Of a DNA stretch of 11,148 bases, positions 1 to 7,027 are shown in pieces. The notes below the pieces were generated by a model. It did not search any database. It saw only the letters and a list, made by a program, of their open reading frames with translations, and was not told the DNA's origin. Each line of letters begins with the position of its first letter. Position 1 is the stretch's first letter. Source of the stretch: Gammaproteobacteria bacterium (GTDB lineage Bacteria; Pseudomonadota; Gammaproteobacteria; Burkholderiales; Burkholderiaceae_E). Where the stretch lies: NCBI GenBank assembly GCA_030425615.1, contig JAUIAI010000027.1:1-11148 (forward strand). Reading direction: 5' to 3'. The position numbers were made by a program, and so were the translations under genes.

Positions 1-264
1 CGAGGCCACGCCGCTCTCGAAGTACGGCTGTCGCTCGGTCAGCGGCACATAGCGCTTGCCGTAGACGCGATACGGACGGGTGGAAGGTTCGTAGATCGGC
101 TCCACGACCGGATCGGCGTCGGGCGCATTGGTGAACTCGGCGGCCGCGCGGGCACCCGGGCCGTCGCCCTTGTAGTAACCGCCCGAAGGACCGGCGCATG
201 CCGAGACCAGCAGCGCCAGCAGCGTTGCGGGAATCCAGGCAGGGACACGAATGTCACGGAGCAT
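1..264 (-). CDS. rlpA: RlpA, septal ring lytic transglycosylase lipoprotein (5' part only)
   Basis: RlpA is an outer-membrane lipoprotein that cleaves denuded peptidoglycan glycan strands at the division septum, usually through a double-psi beta-barrel domain and a C-terminal SPOR domain. Only the first 88 codons are in the window; the gene runs off the left edge, so neither domain is visible. What is seen: a lipoprotein signal peptide with lipobox V20-S21-A22-C23 (Ala at +2, consistent with outer-membrane sorting), a low-complexity linker, then the segment RPYRVYGKRYVPL (63-75), which matches the conserved lead-in to the RlpA barrel. The ATG at 264 has GAGGA six bases upstream. It overlaps the end of the preceding gene by 11 bp, suggesting translational coupling. 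It is the last visible gene of the leftward cluster. Identification rests on the lead-in motif plus the lipobox. Confidence 0.85.
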   Translation of the reverse strand, partial: MLRDIRVPAWIPATLLALLVSACAGPSGGYYKGDGPGARAAAEFTNAPDADPVVEPIYEPSTRPYRVYGKRYVPLTERQPYFESGVAS

Positions 265-1051
265 CGGCAATCCTCGTCAGGTCGCGGTCGAGCTGGTCGC
301 GGAAATGCGCCAGATAGCGCAGCCCCCGAATCGCCCGCGGCCCGTACCAGGAGGTCATCTCACCATCGACGAGGAAGCAGGGAGCACGAGACATGCCCGG
401 CAGACGCGCCACCTCGGCCCGGTGTCTCTCCCGGAACCTGAACGGCTCGCTCGGGAGCAACACGGCGTCGGGCCGCAAGGGCGCGAAGTCCCTGTCCCCA
501 ATGGTTGGATAACGCTCACGACTAGAATCGGGCAGACACGCCGGTACCGTCAAGAGACCCGCTTCGGCCAGCATGTGGCTGATGAAGGTATCCCGGGAGA
601 CGGTCATCCAGGGGTCACGCCATATCAGGTACAGTACCCGAACGGGTGTCAAATTCAGTGACAGGAGTCTCGCCCGGGCCCGATCGAACAGATCCACGAG
701 CAGGCCGGCTCGGGCCTGACGCCCGAAGATCCGGCCGAACTCCTGGTAGAGCGCCCGGTTGTCCTCGAGCGTGATCGGATACGTGACGATCACGTTCGGC
801 ACGAAACGGCAGGCCTCCTCGTAGACCTCGCGCTCGTTCTCCTCGCGATTCATGATGAGATGCGTCGGACGCAGTTCGCGCAGGCGCTGCATCACGGGTT
901 GCTTGGTCCCGCCCACCTTCGGTACGGCCCGCAACGGGCCCCGCGGCCGCACGCAGAACCCGGTGCGGCCCACCAGCGCGTCGGTCAGCCCGAGCGCACA
1001 GACGAGCTCGGTCAGGCTGGGCACCAGCGACACGATCCGCATCCCGGTCAT
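254..1051 (-). CDS. BtuF-like helical-backbone metal receptor without a signal peptide
   Basis: The 265-residue product belongs to the periplasmic-binding-protein family that includes BtuF and siderophore-binding proteins (Peripla_BP_2 / helical backbone metal receptor). Supporting segments are MRIVSLVPSLTE (4-15), VGGT (46-49), the central long helix around 95-130, LLPSEPFRF (198-206) and DGEMTSWYGPRAIRG (229-243). Family members usually bind cobalamin or metal chelates for an ABC importer, but no permease or ATPase is in the window. The start at 1051 is chosen because its ATG overlaps the TGA of the SDR gene as ATGA. An upstream in-frame start at 1123 would add 24 residues inside the SDR gene and no hydrophobic segment. 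Either way there is no export signal, which is odd for a solute-binding protein. Ligand and role are unknown; a cytoplasmic corrinoid-binding role is only a guess. Confidence 0.8.
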   Translation of the reverse strand: MTGMRIVSLVPSLTELVCALGLTDALVGRTGFCVRPRGPLRAVPKVGGTKQPVMQRLRELRPTHLIMNREENEREVYEEACRFVPNVIVTYPITLEDNRALYQEFGRIFGRQARAGLLVDLFDRARARLLSLNLTPVRVLYLIWRDPWMTVSRDTFISHMLAEAGLLTVPACLPDSSRERYPTIGDRDFAPLRPDAVLLPSEPFRFRERHRAEVARLPGMSRAPCFLVDGEMTSWYGPRAIRGLRYLAHFRDQLDRDLTRIADAP

Positions 1052-1821
1052 CGACCTGCCTCGGCCGGTGGTTTGCGCCGGACTCGCGAGAACGCGCGGT
1101 CGAAAACCGGGCCCGGCAGCCACCTCAGGCCGCGCGCCACCCAGCCCATCTGCCAGGGCGTGACGGAGAACCGCCGTCCCGCCTCGATCGCGCGCAGCGC
1201 GTGGCGTGCGTACTCGTCGGCGTCGATCAGAAACGGCATCGGAAAGGGATTGGCCGCCGTGAGCGGCGTGCGCACGAAGCCTGGCGCGAGCGTGACGACC
1301 CCGACCCCGGTGCCGCGCAACTCGACTCGCAGGCTCTCCAGGTAGGCGATCGCGCCCGCCTTGGAGGCGCAGTAGGCGCCCGACCCCGGCATCCCGCGCA
1401 CACCGGCCACGCTCGCCACCCCGACCAGGCGACCGCTGCCGCGGGCCCGCATGCCTGACACGAACGGAGAGAACGTGCGTGCCATGCCGGTCAAATTCAG
1501 CGCCACGATCCGCGCGAACACGGCGTCGTCACCGCGCGCTCCGGTGGCGGTGCCGCCGCTGATGCCGGCATTCGCGATCACCCAGTCGGGCACTCCCTCC
1601 TCGTCGAGGAACTGCCGGGCTGCGTCTTCATACGACCCCTCGACGAGCAGATCGGCCGCCAGCACCCTGCAACGGTCAGGGCCGATCCCGGCGGCCAGGG
1701 TCTCGAGCTCCGGCCTGCGCCGTGCCACGAGCCCGAGCTTCGCATCCGGATGGCGACCCGCAACCGCGCGCGCGAGTGCCTCGCCGATGCCGCTCGAGGC
1801 GCCGGTGATCAGCACACGCAC
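1048..1821 (-). CDS. Short-chain dehydrogenase/reductase (classical SDR)
   Basis: The 257-residue product is an NAD(P)-dependent oxidoreductase of the classical SDR family. The Rossmann signature TGASSGIG is at residues 6-13 and NAG at 84-86. The catalytic tetrad reads N109, S137 (in VASVAG), Y150 and K154 (YCASK), so it should be active. The PG motif after the catalytic lysine is at 180-181. Substrate cannot be read from the sequence. The start is GTG at 1821: an in-frame TGA lies just upstream, and GGAG (1827-1830, minus strand) sits five bases before this GTG, favouring it over a second GTG two codons in. It lies 37 bp after dsbA and its stop overlaps the next start as ATGA, so it is probably co-transcribed. 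In my recollection an SDR downstream of dsbA is common in Betaproteobacteria. Confidence 0.9.
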   Translation of the reverse strand: MRVLITGASSGIGEALARAVAGRHPDAKLGLVARRRPELETLAAGIGPDRCRVLAADLLVEGSYEDAARQFLDEEGVPDWVIANAGISGGTATGARGDDAVFARIVALNLTGMARTFSPFVSGMRARGSGRLVGVASVAGVRGMPGSGAYCASKAGAIAYLESLRVELRGTGVGVVTLAPGFVRTPLTAANPFPMPFLIDADEYARHALRAIEAGRRFSVTPWQMGWVARGLRWLPGPVFDRAFSRVRRKPPAEAGR

Positions 1822-1858
1822 GGCGGCTCCGCATCAATGGCGGAGACACGCGAAGTGA

Positions 1859-2488
1859 TCAGCGCTCCGCGGCGATCAACGCATCGACGACCTCGAGCGC
1901 GCCCTCGTTCGAACCCACGATCGATGGTGCGGTCAGATACTTGCCGTTGACCGCGAGCATCGGGACGCCATCGATCGCGTAGTCGTCGACGAGCTTGCTC
2001 GCCTTCTTCATCTGGGTACGGACGCCGAACGAGTTCCAGGCGTCTTCGAACGCCTTCATGTCCAGACCCTGTTCCTTCGCCCAGTCGAGGATCTCGCCTT
2101 CGCGATTCAGGCGCTGACGCTTGCGGTGAATGGCCTGGAACACCTTGTCGTCGAGTTCCTGCGTCTTGCCCATCGCCTCCAGCGTGTAGAAGAGCTGCTG
2201 GTGCTGATCGCCGCGAAAGGCGACGTGCACCCGCCGGAATTCGACGTCATCGGGCAGCCTGGCGGCCCAGGCCTGGATCACCGGCTCGAGCGAGTAACAA
2301 TGCGGACACGCGTACCAGAAGAACTCCAGCACCTCGATCCGCCCCTCGCCCACCTCGGTGCGCCGGGCCGGCTCCACCGGACGGTAGTCCTTGCCGGCCA
2401 CGGGAGCCGCGACGGCCACCGGACCCAGCGCGGGCACGCCGGACAGCGCCAGCACGCCGCCGGCAAGAATGAATTCACGCTTGTTCAT
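1859..2488 (-). CDS. dsbA: DsbA-type periplasmic thiol:disulfide oxidoreductase
   Basis: DsbA introduces disulfide bonds into proteins exported to the periplasm and is reoxidised by membrane DsbB. The 209-residue product starts with a Sec-type signal peptide (K3, R4, then a hydrophobic core to about A28). The thioredoxin fold follows, with active site C61-P62-H63-C64 in the context FFWYACPHCYS, the canonical DsbA CPHC. The cis-proline loop is V175-P176 in DGVPML, and an alpha-helical insertion lies between. Length is normal for the family. The ATG at 2488 is preferred over an in-frame ATG at 2530 because it begins the signal peptide directly and has an AGAGGA ribosome site about eight bases upstream. 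A candidate promoter lies in the gap before it. It sits between the SPOR gene and the SDR gene on the same strand. Confidence 0.95.
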   Translation of the reverse strand: MNKREFILAGGVLALSGVPALGPVAVAAPVAGKDYRPVEPARRTEVGEGRIEVLEFFWYACPHCYSLEPVIQAWAARLPDDVEFRRVHVAFRGDQHQQLFYTLEAMGKTQELDDKVFQAIHRKRQRLNREGEILDWAKEQGLDMKAFEDAWNSFGVRTQMKKASKLVDDYAIDGVPMLAVNGKYLTAPSIVGSNEGALEVVDALIAAER

Positions 2489-2529
2489 GAGGTTTTCCTC
2501 TTGTTGCCGACCCGCAGGGGCCGGATCCA

Positions 2530-2558
2530 ATCATCTGCCGAATCGGGACGACCCGCAA
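2530..2558 (-). promoter_or_regulatory. Candidate sigma-70 promoter for dsbA
   Basis: Reading the minus strand, TTGCGG (2553-2558) and GATGAT (2530-2535) are separated by exactly 17 bases. They match 3/6 and 4/6 positions of the -35 and -10 consensus. Predicted transcription start is near 2523, giving a leader of about 35 bases ending in the dsbA ribosome site. This would let dsbA and the genes after it be transcribed apart from argS. Matches are modest in a GC-rich background. Confidence 0.35.
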
Positions 2559-2676
2559 CGTGGAGAAGAGAACGGGCCACCTCGGCGCTCGAGGCCAGTC
2601 TCGTGACCCACGGTCCACGGACATCAATGCGGCAGGCGCCCCGGACGTTGACGCGACGCGGACCGCCGGTCGCGGC

Positions 2677-3204
2677 CTACTGGCGCACGACCGAAACCTC
2701 GATACCGCTGCCGGCGAGTTCCGCGCGGGCCAGGTTCATGGTGTCCAGGGCATTGTAGGGGCCGACCCGGACCCGGTAGACCGTCTCGTCGTTGACGAGG
2801 GCCTGCTGGATCCGCCCCTCGTAGCCGAGAAGGGCGAGCCGCGCGCGCATGGACTCGGCGTCGGCAAGACGACGGAACGCACCCGCCTGCAGGAGATAGA
2901 TGGCGTTGGGCGACAACCCGCCCGAATCGAGCGCGGCTCCGGGCTGCGGACCGCCCTCCACGGCACTGAGCTGCGGATCCTCGGTGCGCAGCGCCCGGTT
3001 GGGATCGGGCGCGCCGCCTTCGCCGGCGAGCGGGCGCCGCAAGCTCACGGAGATGTCCTTGTCCACGAAGGGAACGGGAGCGCGGGTGACGAGAATCGCC
3101 GCGAGCACCGCAATGAGAAGACCGGTGACGACACCGACGAGGAAGCCGGCCGCCGTACCGCCGCGCTGCCGCGCGCGCGCGGGGGACCTGGGAATTCGAA
3201 TCAT
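2677..3204 (-). CDS. Membrane-anchored SPOR-domain protein (FtsN-like topology)
   Basis: The 175-residue product has a basic cytoplasmic N-terminus (residues 1-16, five Arg), one transmembrane helix (about 20-40) and a low-complexity Pro/Gly/Ala linker (about 55-98). A C-terminal SPOR domain follows (about 101-173, with YLLQAGAFRRLADAE and YRVRVGPY). SPOR domains bind denuded septal peptidoglycan, and this single-pass N-in topology is that of FtsN and its relatives. The visible linker is short compared with E. coli FtsN, so I call it a SPOR protein and not FtsN proper. It starts three bases after the argS stop codon, with only a weak Shine-Dalgarno (GGAACG about ten bases upstream), so it probably depends on argS transcription and perhaps translation. 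RlpA, another septal peptidoglycan protein, lies further down the same strand. Confidence 0.9.
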   Translation of the reverse strand: MIRIPRSPARARQRGGTAAGFLVGVVTGLLIAVLAAILVTRAPVPFVDKDISVSLRRPLAGEGGAPDPNRALRTEDPQLSAVEGGPQPGAALDSGGLSPNAIYLLQAGAFRRLADAESMRARLALLGYEGRIQQALVNDETVYRVRVGPYNALDTMNLARAELAGSGIEVSVVRQ

Positions 3205-3207
3205 CCG

Positions 3208-4929
3208 TTACATGCGTTCCGGGGCGGACACCCCGATGAGGGCGAGACCGTTGCGCAACACCTGGCGCACGGCGAGCAGCAGCGCGAGTCGCGCACGCCG
3301 GACACCGGCGTCGTCGACAAGCACCCGCTCCGCATTATAGTAACTGTGAAGTTCGGCGGCTAAGTCTTTGAGATAAAAAGCAACTGCATGGGGTGCAAGA
3401 TCTGTGGCAGCAGCCTCCAAGCAGGCGGGCCAGGCCGCGAGGCGAGCCATCAACGCGAATTCGCGCTCGCCGGTCAGCGGTTCGAGATCGACCTCGGGGC
3501 CCAGCCCGACCGCTTCGTCACCGGCCAGGGGGTTGGCCAGCACGGAGCAGACGCGCGCATGAGCGTACTGGATGTAGTACACCGGGTTCTCGTCGGTCTG
3601 CGACAGGGCGAGATCGACGTCGAAGACGAACTCGGAGTCGGCCTTGCGCGACACGAGAAAGAAACGCACCGCGTCGCGGCCACGGACCTCGTCGCCGCCG
3701 CCGCTCCAGTCGATGAGATCGCGCAGCGTGACATAGCTGCCCGCCCGCTTGGAGATCTTGACCTCTTCGCCGCCGCGCATGACCGTGACCATCTTGTGCA
3801 GCACGTAGTCGGGGTAACCGGCGGGGATGCCCAGCCCGACGCCCTGCAGACCGGCACGGACACGGGCGATGGTCCCGTGGTGGTCGGACCCCTGGATGTT
3901 GATGGCCCGCCTGTAGCCGCGCGACCATTTCGTGACGTGATAGGCGACGTCCGGCACGAAGTACGTGAAGCCGCCGTCCGTCTTGCGCATGACACGGTCC
4001 TTGTCGTCACCGAAGGCCGTGGTCCGCAGCCAGAGGGCGCCGTCGAGTTCGTAGGTGTGACCGGCCTCGGTCAGCGCGTCGACCGCCTGGCCGACCCGGC
4101 CGTCGGCGTACAGCGAGGACTCCAGGAAGTATTCGTCGAAGCGCACGCCGAATCGCTTCAGATCGATGTCCTGCTCGTGGCGCAGGCAGGCCACGGCGAA
4201 AACCCGGATCGCGTCCAGGTCGTCCGCGTCGGCAGCCGCCCGGATCGGGGCCTTGTCGGCGGCGGACACCGTCTCGCCGGCAAGGTAACGCTGGGCGATG
4301 TCCACGATGTACTCGCCGCGATAGCCGTCGGCCGGGAACGACGGATGATCCGGGTCGAGCCCGCGGGCCCGCGCCTGCACCGAGCGTGCCAGGTTGTCGA
4401 TCTGGGCGCCGGCGTCGTTGTAGTAGAACTCGCGGTGCACCCGCCAGCCGGTGGCGCCCAGCAACGCGCAGAGGCTGTCGCCGAGCGCGGCCTGCCGGCC
4501 GTGTCCGACGTGCAGGGGCCCGGTGGGATTGGCCGAGACGAACTCGACGATCACCGGCTGGCCGCCGCCCTGGTCGCCGAGGCCGAAGCTCTCACCGCTA
4601 CGCAGGACCTCGGCCACCACGGCCCGCTTGAAGGCGGGCCGGACCGACAGATTGATGAACCCGGGTCCCGCGACCTCGGCGCGCTCCAGCCACTCGGGCC
4701 CCGCGGATCGCTCGAGACCGGCCACCAGCCGCTCCGCGAGTTCACGCGGCTTCACGCGCCAGGGCTTGGCCAGCCGCAACGCGACATTGCAGGCCAGGTC
4801 ACCGTGCGCGGCCTGGCGCGGACGCTCGAGAACGACGGCGTCGTCGTCCAGCACGGCCCCATCGGGCGCGAGGTCTGTGAGCACGTCGCGGATCGCCCGC
4901 GCGATGATTTCTTGCTGAGAACGTAACAT
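3208..4929 (-). CDS. argS: Arginyl-tRNA synthetase
   Basis: ArgS is the class I aminoacyl-tRNA synthetase that charges tRNA-Arg with arginine, using ATP, in the cytoplasm. The 573-residue product shows the N-terminal Add1 domain (about 1-110) and the ATP-site signature HVGHGR (140-145) preceded by VSANPTGPLH. It also has the QGSDHHG segment (346-352) and the KMSKS counterpart KISKR (391-395) followed by AGSYVTLRDL. The C-terminal anticodon-binding domain with YYIQYAHAR lies near 450. Length is normal. The ATG at 4929 gives the expected N-terminus (MLRSQQEII). The frame stays open far upstream, but that stretch is antisense to the divergent VOC gene and does not resemble ArgS. No Shine-Dalgarno precedes the ATG; a TACAAT box is six bases upstream. 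It is the first gene of the leftward cluster. Confidence 0.98.
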   Translation of the reverse strand: MLRSQQEIIARAIRDVLTDLAPDGAVLDDDAVVLERPRQAAHGDLACNVALRLAKPWRVKPRELAERLVAGLERSAGPEWLERAEVAGPGFINLSVRPAFKRAVVAEVLRSGESFGLGDQGGGQPVIVEFVSANPTGPLHVGHGRQAALGDSLCALLGATGWRVHREFYYNDAGAQIDNLARSVQARARGLDPDHPSFPADGYRGEYIVDIAQRYLAGETVSAADKAPIRAAADADDLDAIRVFAVACLRHEQDIDLKRFGVRFDEYFLESSLYADGRVGQAVDALTEAGHTYELDGALWLRTTAFGDDKDRVMRKTDGGFTYFVPDVAYHVTKWSRGYRRAINIQGSDHHGTIARVRAGLQGVGLGIPAGYPDYVLHKMVTVMRGGEEVKISKRAGSYVTLRDLIDWSGGGDEVRGRDAVRFFLVSRKADSEFVFDVDLALSQTDENPVYYIQYAHARVCSVLANPLAGDEAVGLGPEVDLEPLTGEREFALMARLAAWPACLEAAATDLAPHAVAFYLKDLAAELHSYYNAERVLVDDAGVRRARLALLLAVRQVLRNGLALIGVSAPERM

Positions 4930-4935
4930 TCGGAA

Positions 4936-4941
4936 ATTGTA
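4936..4941 (-). promoter_or_regulatory. Candidate -10 box for argS
   Basis: On the minus strand the hexamer TACAAT (5/6 to the sigma-70 -10 consensus) ends six bases before the argS ATG. A start site at the usual distance would fall on or next to the ATG, implying a leaderless message, in keeping with the lack of any ribosome site. No good -35 is found 16-18 bases further upstream, which weakens the call. The whole divergent spacer to the VOC gene is only 63 bp (4930-4992). Confidence 0.3.
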
Positions 4942-4992
4942 CTTGGCGGCCGCGCCCGTGCGGCCCGACAGCCCCAGCAGGTCAGCCGCAAG

Positions 4993-5643
4993 ATGAGTGA
5001 TCGATCCCCCGCCCTCCCCGTGCTCGACCACCTGGTCGTGGCCACCGATTCGCTGGAGCGCGGCAGCGCCTATCTGGCGGAGCGCTTCGGCGTCGAACCC
5101 GATGCCGGCGGACGCCACGAGAACGCCGGTACGCACAACCGTCTGCTCGCCCTCGGCGGCGGCACCTATCTCGAACTCATCGCGCCGGACCCGGAGCAAC
5201 CCGAGCCGGCCCGGCCACGCTCGTTCGGGCTCGACGACTCCGAACTCAGGGCACGGGTGGCGGTCCGGCCGCGGCTGGTCCAGTTCATGGTTCGCACCAC
5301 CCACATCGAGACGGCTTGCGAATTGCTCGACTACAGCCCCGGAACGCCGCGCACCATGCGCCGCGGCGATCTCGAATGGCGGATCGCACTCGACGGATAC
5401 CCGGCGGGCGCGCTGGCGAATCCGCTTCCGGGCATGCTCGAGTGGGGTGACAACCCTTCGCCCGGATACACGCTGCCGCCGCGCGGCGTGGTGCTCTCGC
5501 GCCTGCACGTCCTCGCCGGCGACGACGACGTACGCCGCCTGACCCCGCTGGCCGGCGACCGGCGCATCCATCTGCGGGCACAGCGCACCCCCATGCTGAT
5601 CGCGGAGTTCATGACCCCGCGCGGCTGGGTCATCCTCGACTGA
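4993..5643 (+). CDS. VOC-superfamily protein, glyoxalase-like domain (Glyoxalase_3 type)
   Basis: The 216-residue product resembles the glyoxalase-like (vicinal oxygen chelate) proteins of the PF13468 type. The opening LDHLVVATDSLERG (11-24) is followed by GGRHENAGTHNRLLALG (39-55) and YLELIAP (59-65). H13, H48 and E61 are at the positions where VOC enzymes often hold metal ligands, so a metal-dependent activity is possible. A second half (about 95-215) appears to repeat the fold more loosely. The reaction is unknown: family members include lyases, isomerases, dioxygenases and binding proteins. The ATG at 4993 follows a weak AGGT about 12 bases upstream. It is divergent from argS and lies 59 bp before metY on the same strand, separated by a stem-loop. 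Confidence 0.8.
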   Translation: MSDRSPALPVLDHLVVATDSLERGSAYLAERFGVEPDAGGRHENAGTHNRLLALGGGTYLELIAPDPEQPEPARPRSFGLDDSELRARVAVRPRLVQFMVRTTHIETACELLDYSPGTPRTMRRGDLEWRIALDGYPAGALANPLPGMLEWGDNPSPGYTLPPRGVVLSRLHVLAGDDDVRRLTPLAGDRRIHLRAQRTPMLIAEFMTPRGWVILD

Positions 5644-5659
5644 AACCGACCGCGCTCGG

Positions 5660-5680
5660 CGGACGGTCCGCGACCGTCCG
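5660..5680 (+). other. Perfect 8-bp stem-loop in the metY leader
   Basis: CGGACGGT (5660-5667) and ACCGTCCG (5673-5680) are exact inverted repeats around a 5-base loop. The element lies 17 bases after the VOC stop codon and 8 bases before the AAGGAG ribosome site (5689-5694) of metY. It has no U-tract on the plus strand, so it is not a standard intrinsic terminator. It could be an attenuating or protective RNA hairpin or a DNA operator. Confidence 0.55.
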
Positions 5681-5702
5681 AAAACGACAAGGAGACGATG
5701 TC

Positions 5703-6974
5703 ATGAGAAAGGAAACGATCTGCATCCACGAGGGTTTCGACGCCGACCCCGCCACGAAGTCCGTCGCCGTGCCGATCTACCAGACGGTGGCCTATGCGTT
5801 CGACGATGCGCAGCACGGCGCGGATCTGTTCGACCTGGCCGTGCCGGGCAACATCTACACACGGATCATGAACCCCACCTGGGACGCGCTGGAGAAGCGT
5901 GTGGCTGCGCTCGAGGGCGGCCTCGCAGCCCTGGTGACCTCGGCCGGCAGTGCCGCGATCAACTACGCGATCCTGACCATCGCCGAAGCCGGTGACAACA
6001 TCGTCACCACGCCGCAGCTCTACGGAGGCACTTACACCCTGTTCGCGCACATGCTGCCCAAACAGGGCATCGACGTGCGCTTCGCCGAAAGCGACGACCC
6101 GCAGGCCATGGCGCGGCTCATCGACAAGCGCACGAAGGCCGTGTTCTGCGAGAGCATCGGTAATCCCGCGGGCAACATCGTGGACATGGCGGCGATCGGC
6201 GCCATGGCCCGCGAGCACGGCGTACCCCTGATCGTCGACAACACGGTGGCCACACCGGTGCTCATGAATCCGATCGAGCACGGCGCGGACATCGTCGTGC
6301 ACTCGCTGACCAAGTACATGGGCGGTCACGGCACCACCCTGGGGGGCATCATCGTCGATTCGGGCCGTTTTCCGTGGACCGAGCACAAGGACCGGTTCGC
6401 CTGCCTCTGCGAGCCCGAGCCCGCCTATCACGGCGTCGTGTACACGGACGCATTCGGGCCCGCGGCGTATATCGCCCGCGCCCGCACGGTTCCGCTTCGC
6501 AACACGGGTTCCGCCCTTTCGCCGCACAGCGCGTTCCTGCTGCTCCAGGGCATCGAAACCCTGGCGCTGCGCATGGAGCGTCACTGCGACAACGCGCTGG
6601 CCGTGGCGCGGCACCTGCAGTCGCACGACAAGGTCGACTGGGTGAGTTTTGCCGGGTTGCCGGGCGACCCGTATCACGAACTGGCGCAGCGCTATTTCGG
6701 CGGCAGGCCGTCGTCGCTGCTCACCTTCGGCGTCAAAGGCGGGTACGACGCCGGCGTGAAGTTCTACGACGCGCTGAAGATGATCAAGCGGCTGGTGAAC
6801 ATCGGCGACGCGAAGACGCTGGCCTGCCATCCGGCCTCGACCACCCACCGGCAACTGACACCCGAGGAGCAGTCTCGCGCCGGCGTCAAGCCGGAGACTC
6901 TGCGCATTTCGGTGGGCATTGAGCACATCGACGACATCCTCGCCGACCTGGACCAGGCCCTGGAAGCCTGTTGA
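5703..6974 (+). CDS. metY: O-acetylhomoserine (thiol)-lyase, MetY type
   Basis: This PLP-dependent Cys/Met-metabolism enzyme joins O-acetylhomoserine with sulfide (or methanethiol) to give homocysteine (or methionine), the direct sulfhydrylation route of methionine synthesis. The 423-residue length is normal for MetY. Visible landmarks are SVAVPIYQTVAY (20-31), YTRIMNPTWDALEKRVAALEGG (52-73 region), the ring-stacking Tyr in QLYGGTY (105-111), D179 in VDNT, and the Schiff-base lysine K204 in SLTKYMGGHG (201-210). The IYTRIMNPT segment and length favour O-acetylhomoserine enzymes over MetZ or cystathionine gamma-synthase, but substrate preference is inferred. The ATG at 5703 has AAGGAG eight bases upstream; an out-of-phase ATG at 5698 is too close to it and closes after two codons. 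It converges with the second VOC gene 40 bp downstream. No SAM riboswitch is visible. Confidence 0.93.
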   Translation: MRKETICIHEGFDADPATKSVAVPIYQTVAYAFDDAQHGADLFDLAVPGNIYTRIMNPTWDALEKRVAALEGGLAALVTSAGSAAINYAILTIAEAGDNIVTTPQLYGGTYTLFAHMLPKQGIDVRFAESDDPQAMARLIDKRTKAVFCESIGNPAGNIVDMAAIGAMAREHGVPLIVDNTVATPVLMNPIEHGADIVVHSLTKYMGGHGTTLGGIIVDSGRFPWTEHKDRFACLCEPEPAYHGVVYTDAFGPAAYIARARTVPLRNTGSALSPHSAFLLLQGIETLALRMERHCDNALAVARHLQSHDKVDWVSFAGLPGDPYHELAQRYFGGRPSSLLTFGVKGGYDAGVKFYDALKMIKRLVNIGDAKTLACHPASTTHRQLTPEEQSRAGVKPETLRISVGIEHIDDILADLDQALEAC

Positions 6975-7007
6975 AACACCGCCCGGGCCCATGACGCCAC
7001 CCGGGGA

Positions 7008-7027
7008 GCCGGCGCTACGGCGCCGGC
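7008..7027. terminator. GC-rich hairpin between convergent metY and VOC gene
   Basis: GCCGGCGC (7008-7015) and GCGCCGGC (7020-7027) form a perfect 8-bp stem around loop TACG. In plus-strand RNA this is a C(UACG)G tetraloop of the unusually stable UNCG class. It sits 34 bases after the metY stop and contains the stop codon of the leftward VOC gene. Neither strand has a U-tract after it, so efficiency as an intrinsic terminator is uncertain. Confidence 0.45.

Noticed and set aside
3388..4926. Long plus-strand open frame (512 codons) opposite argS
   Set aside because: It mirrors argS codons on the other strand, a common effect of G/C-biased third positions; it shows no recognisable domain and argS is certain.
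4930..5571. N-terminal extension of argS by over 200 codons
   Set aside because: The frame is open, but it runs antisense through the VOC gene, does not resemble ArgS, and the protein from 4929 already has the normal length and N-terminus.
5644..5702. SAM-type riboswitch before metY
   Set aside because: The 59-bp gap is too short and shows only a single hairpin with no SAM aptamer features.
5698..5706. ATGTCATGA mini-frame overlapping the metY start
   Set aside because: The two-codon frame sits only three bases from AAGGAG, too close for initiation; likely coincidental.
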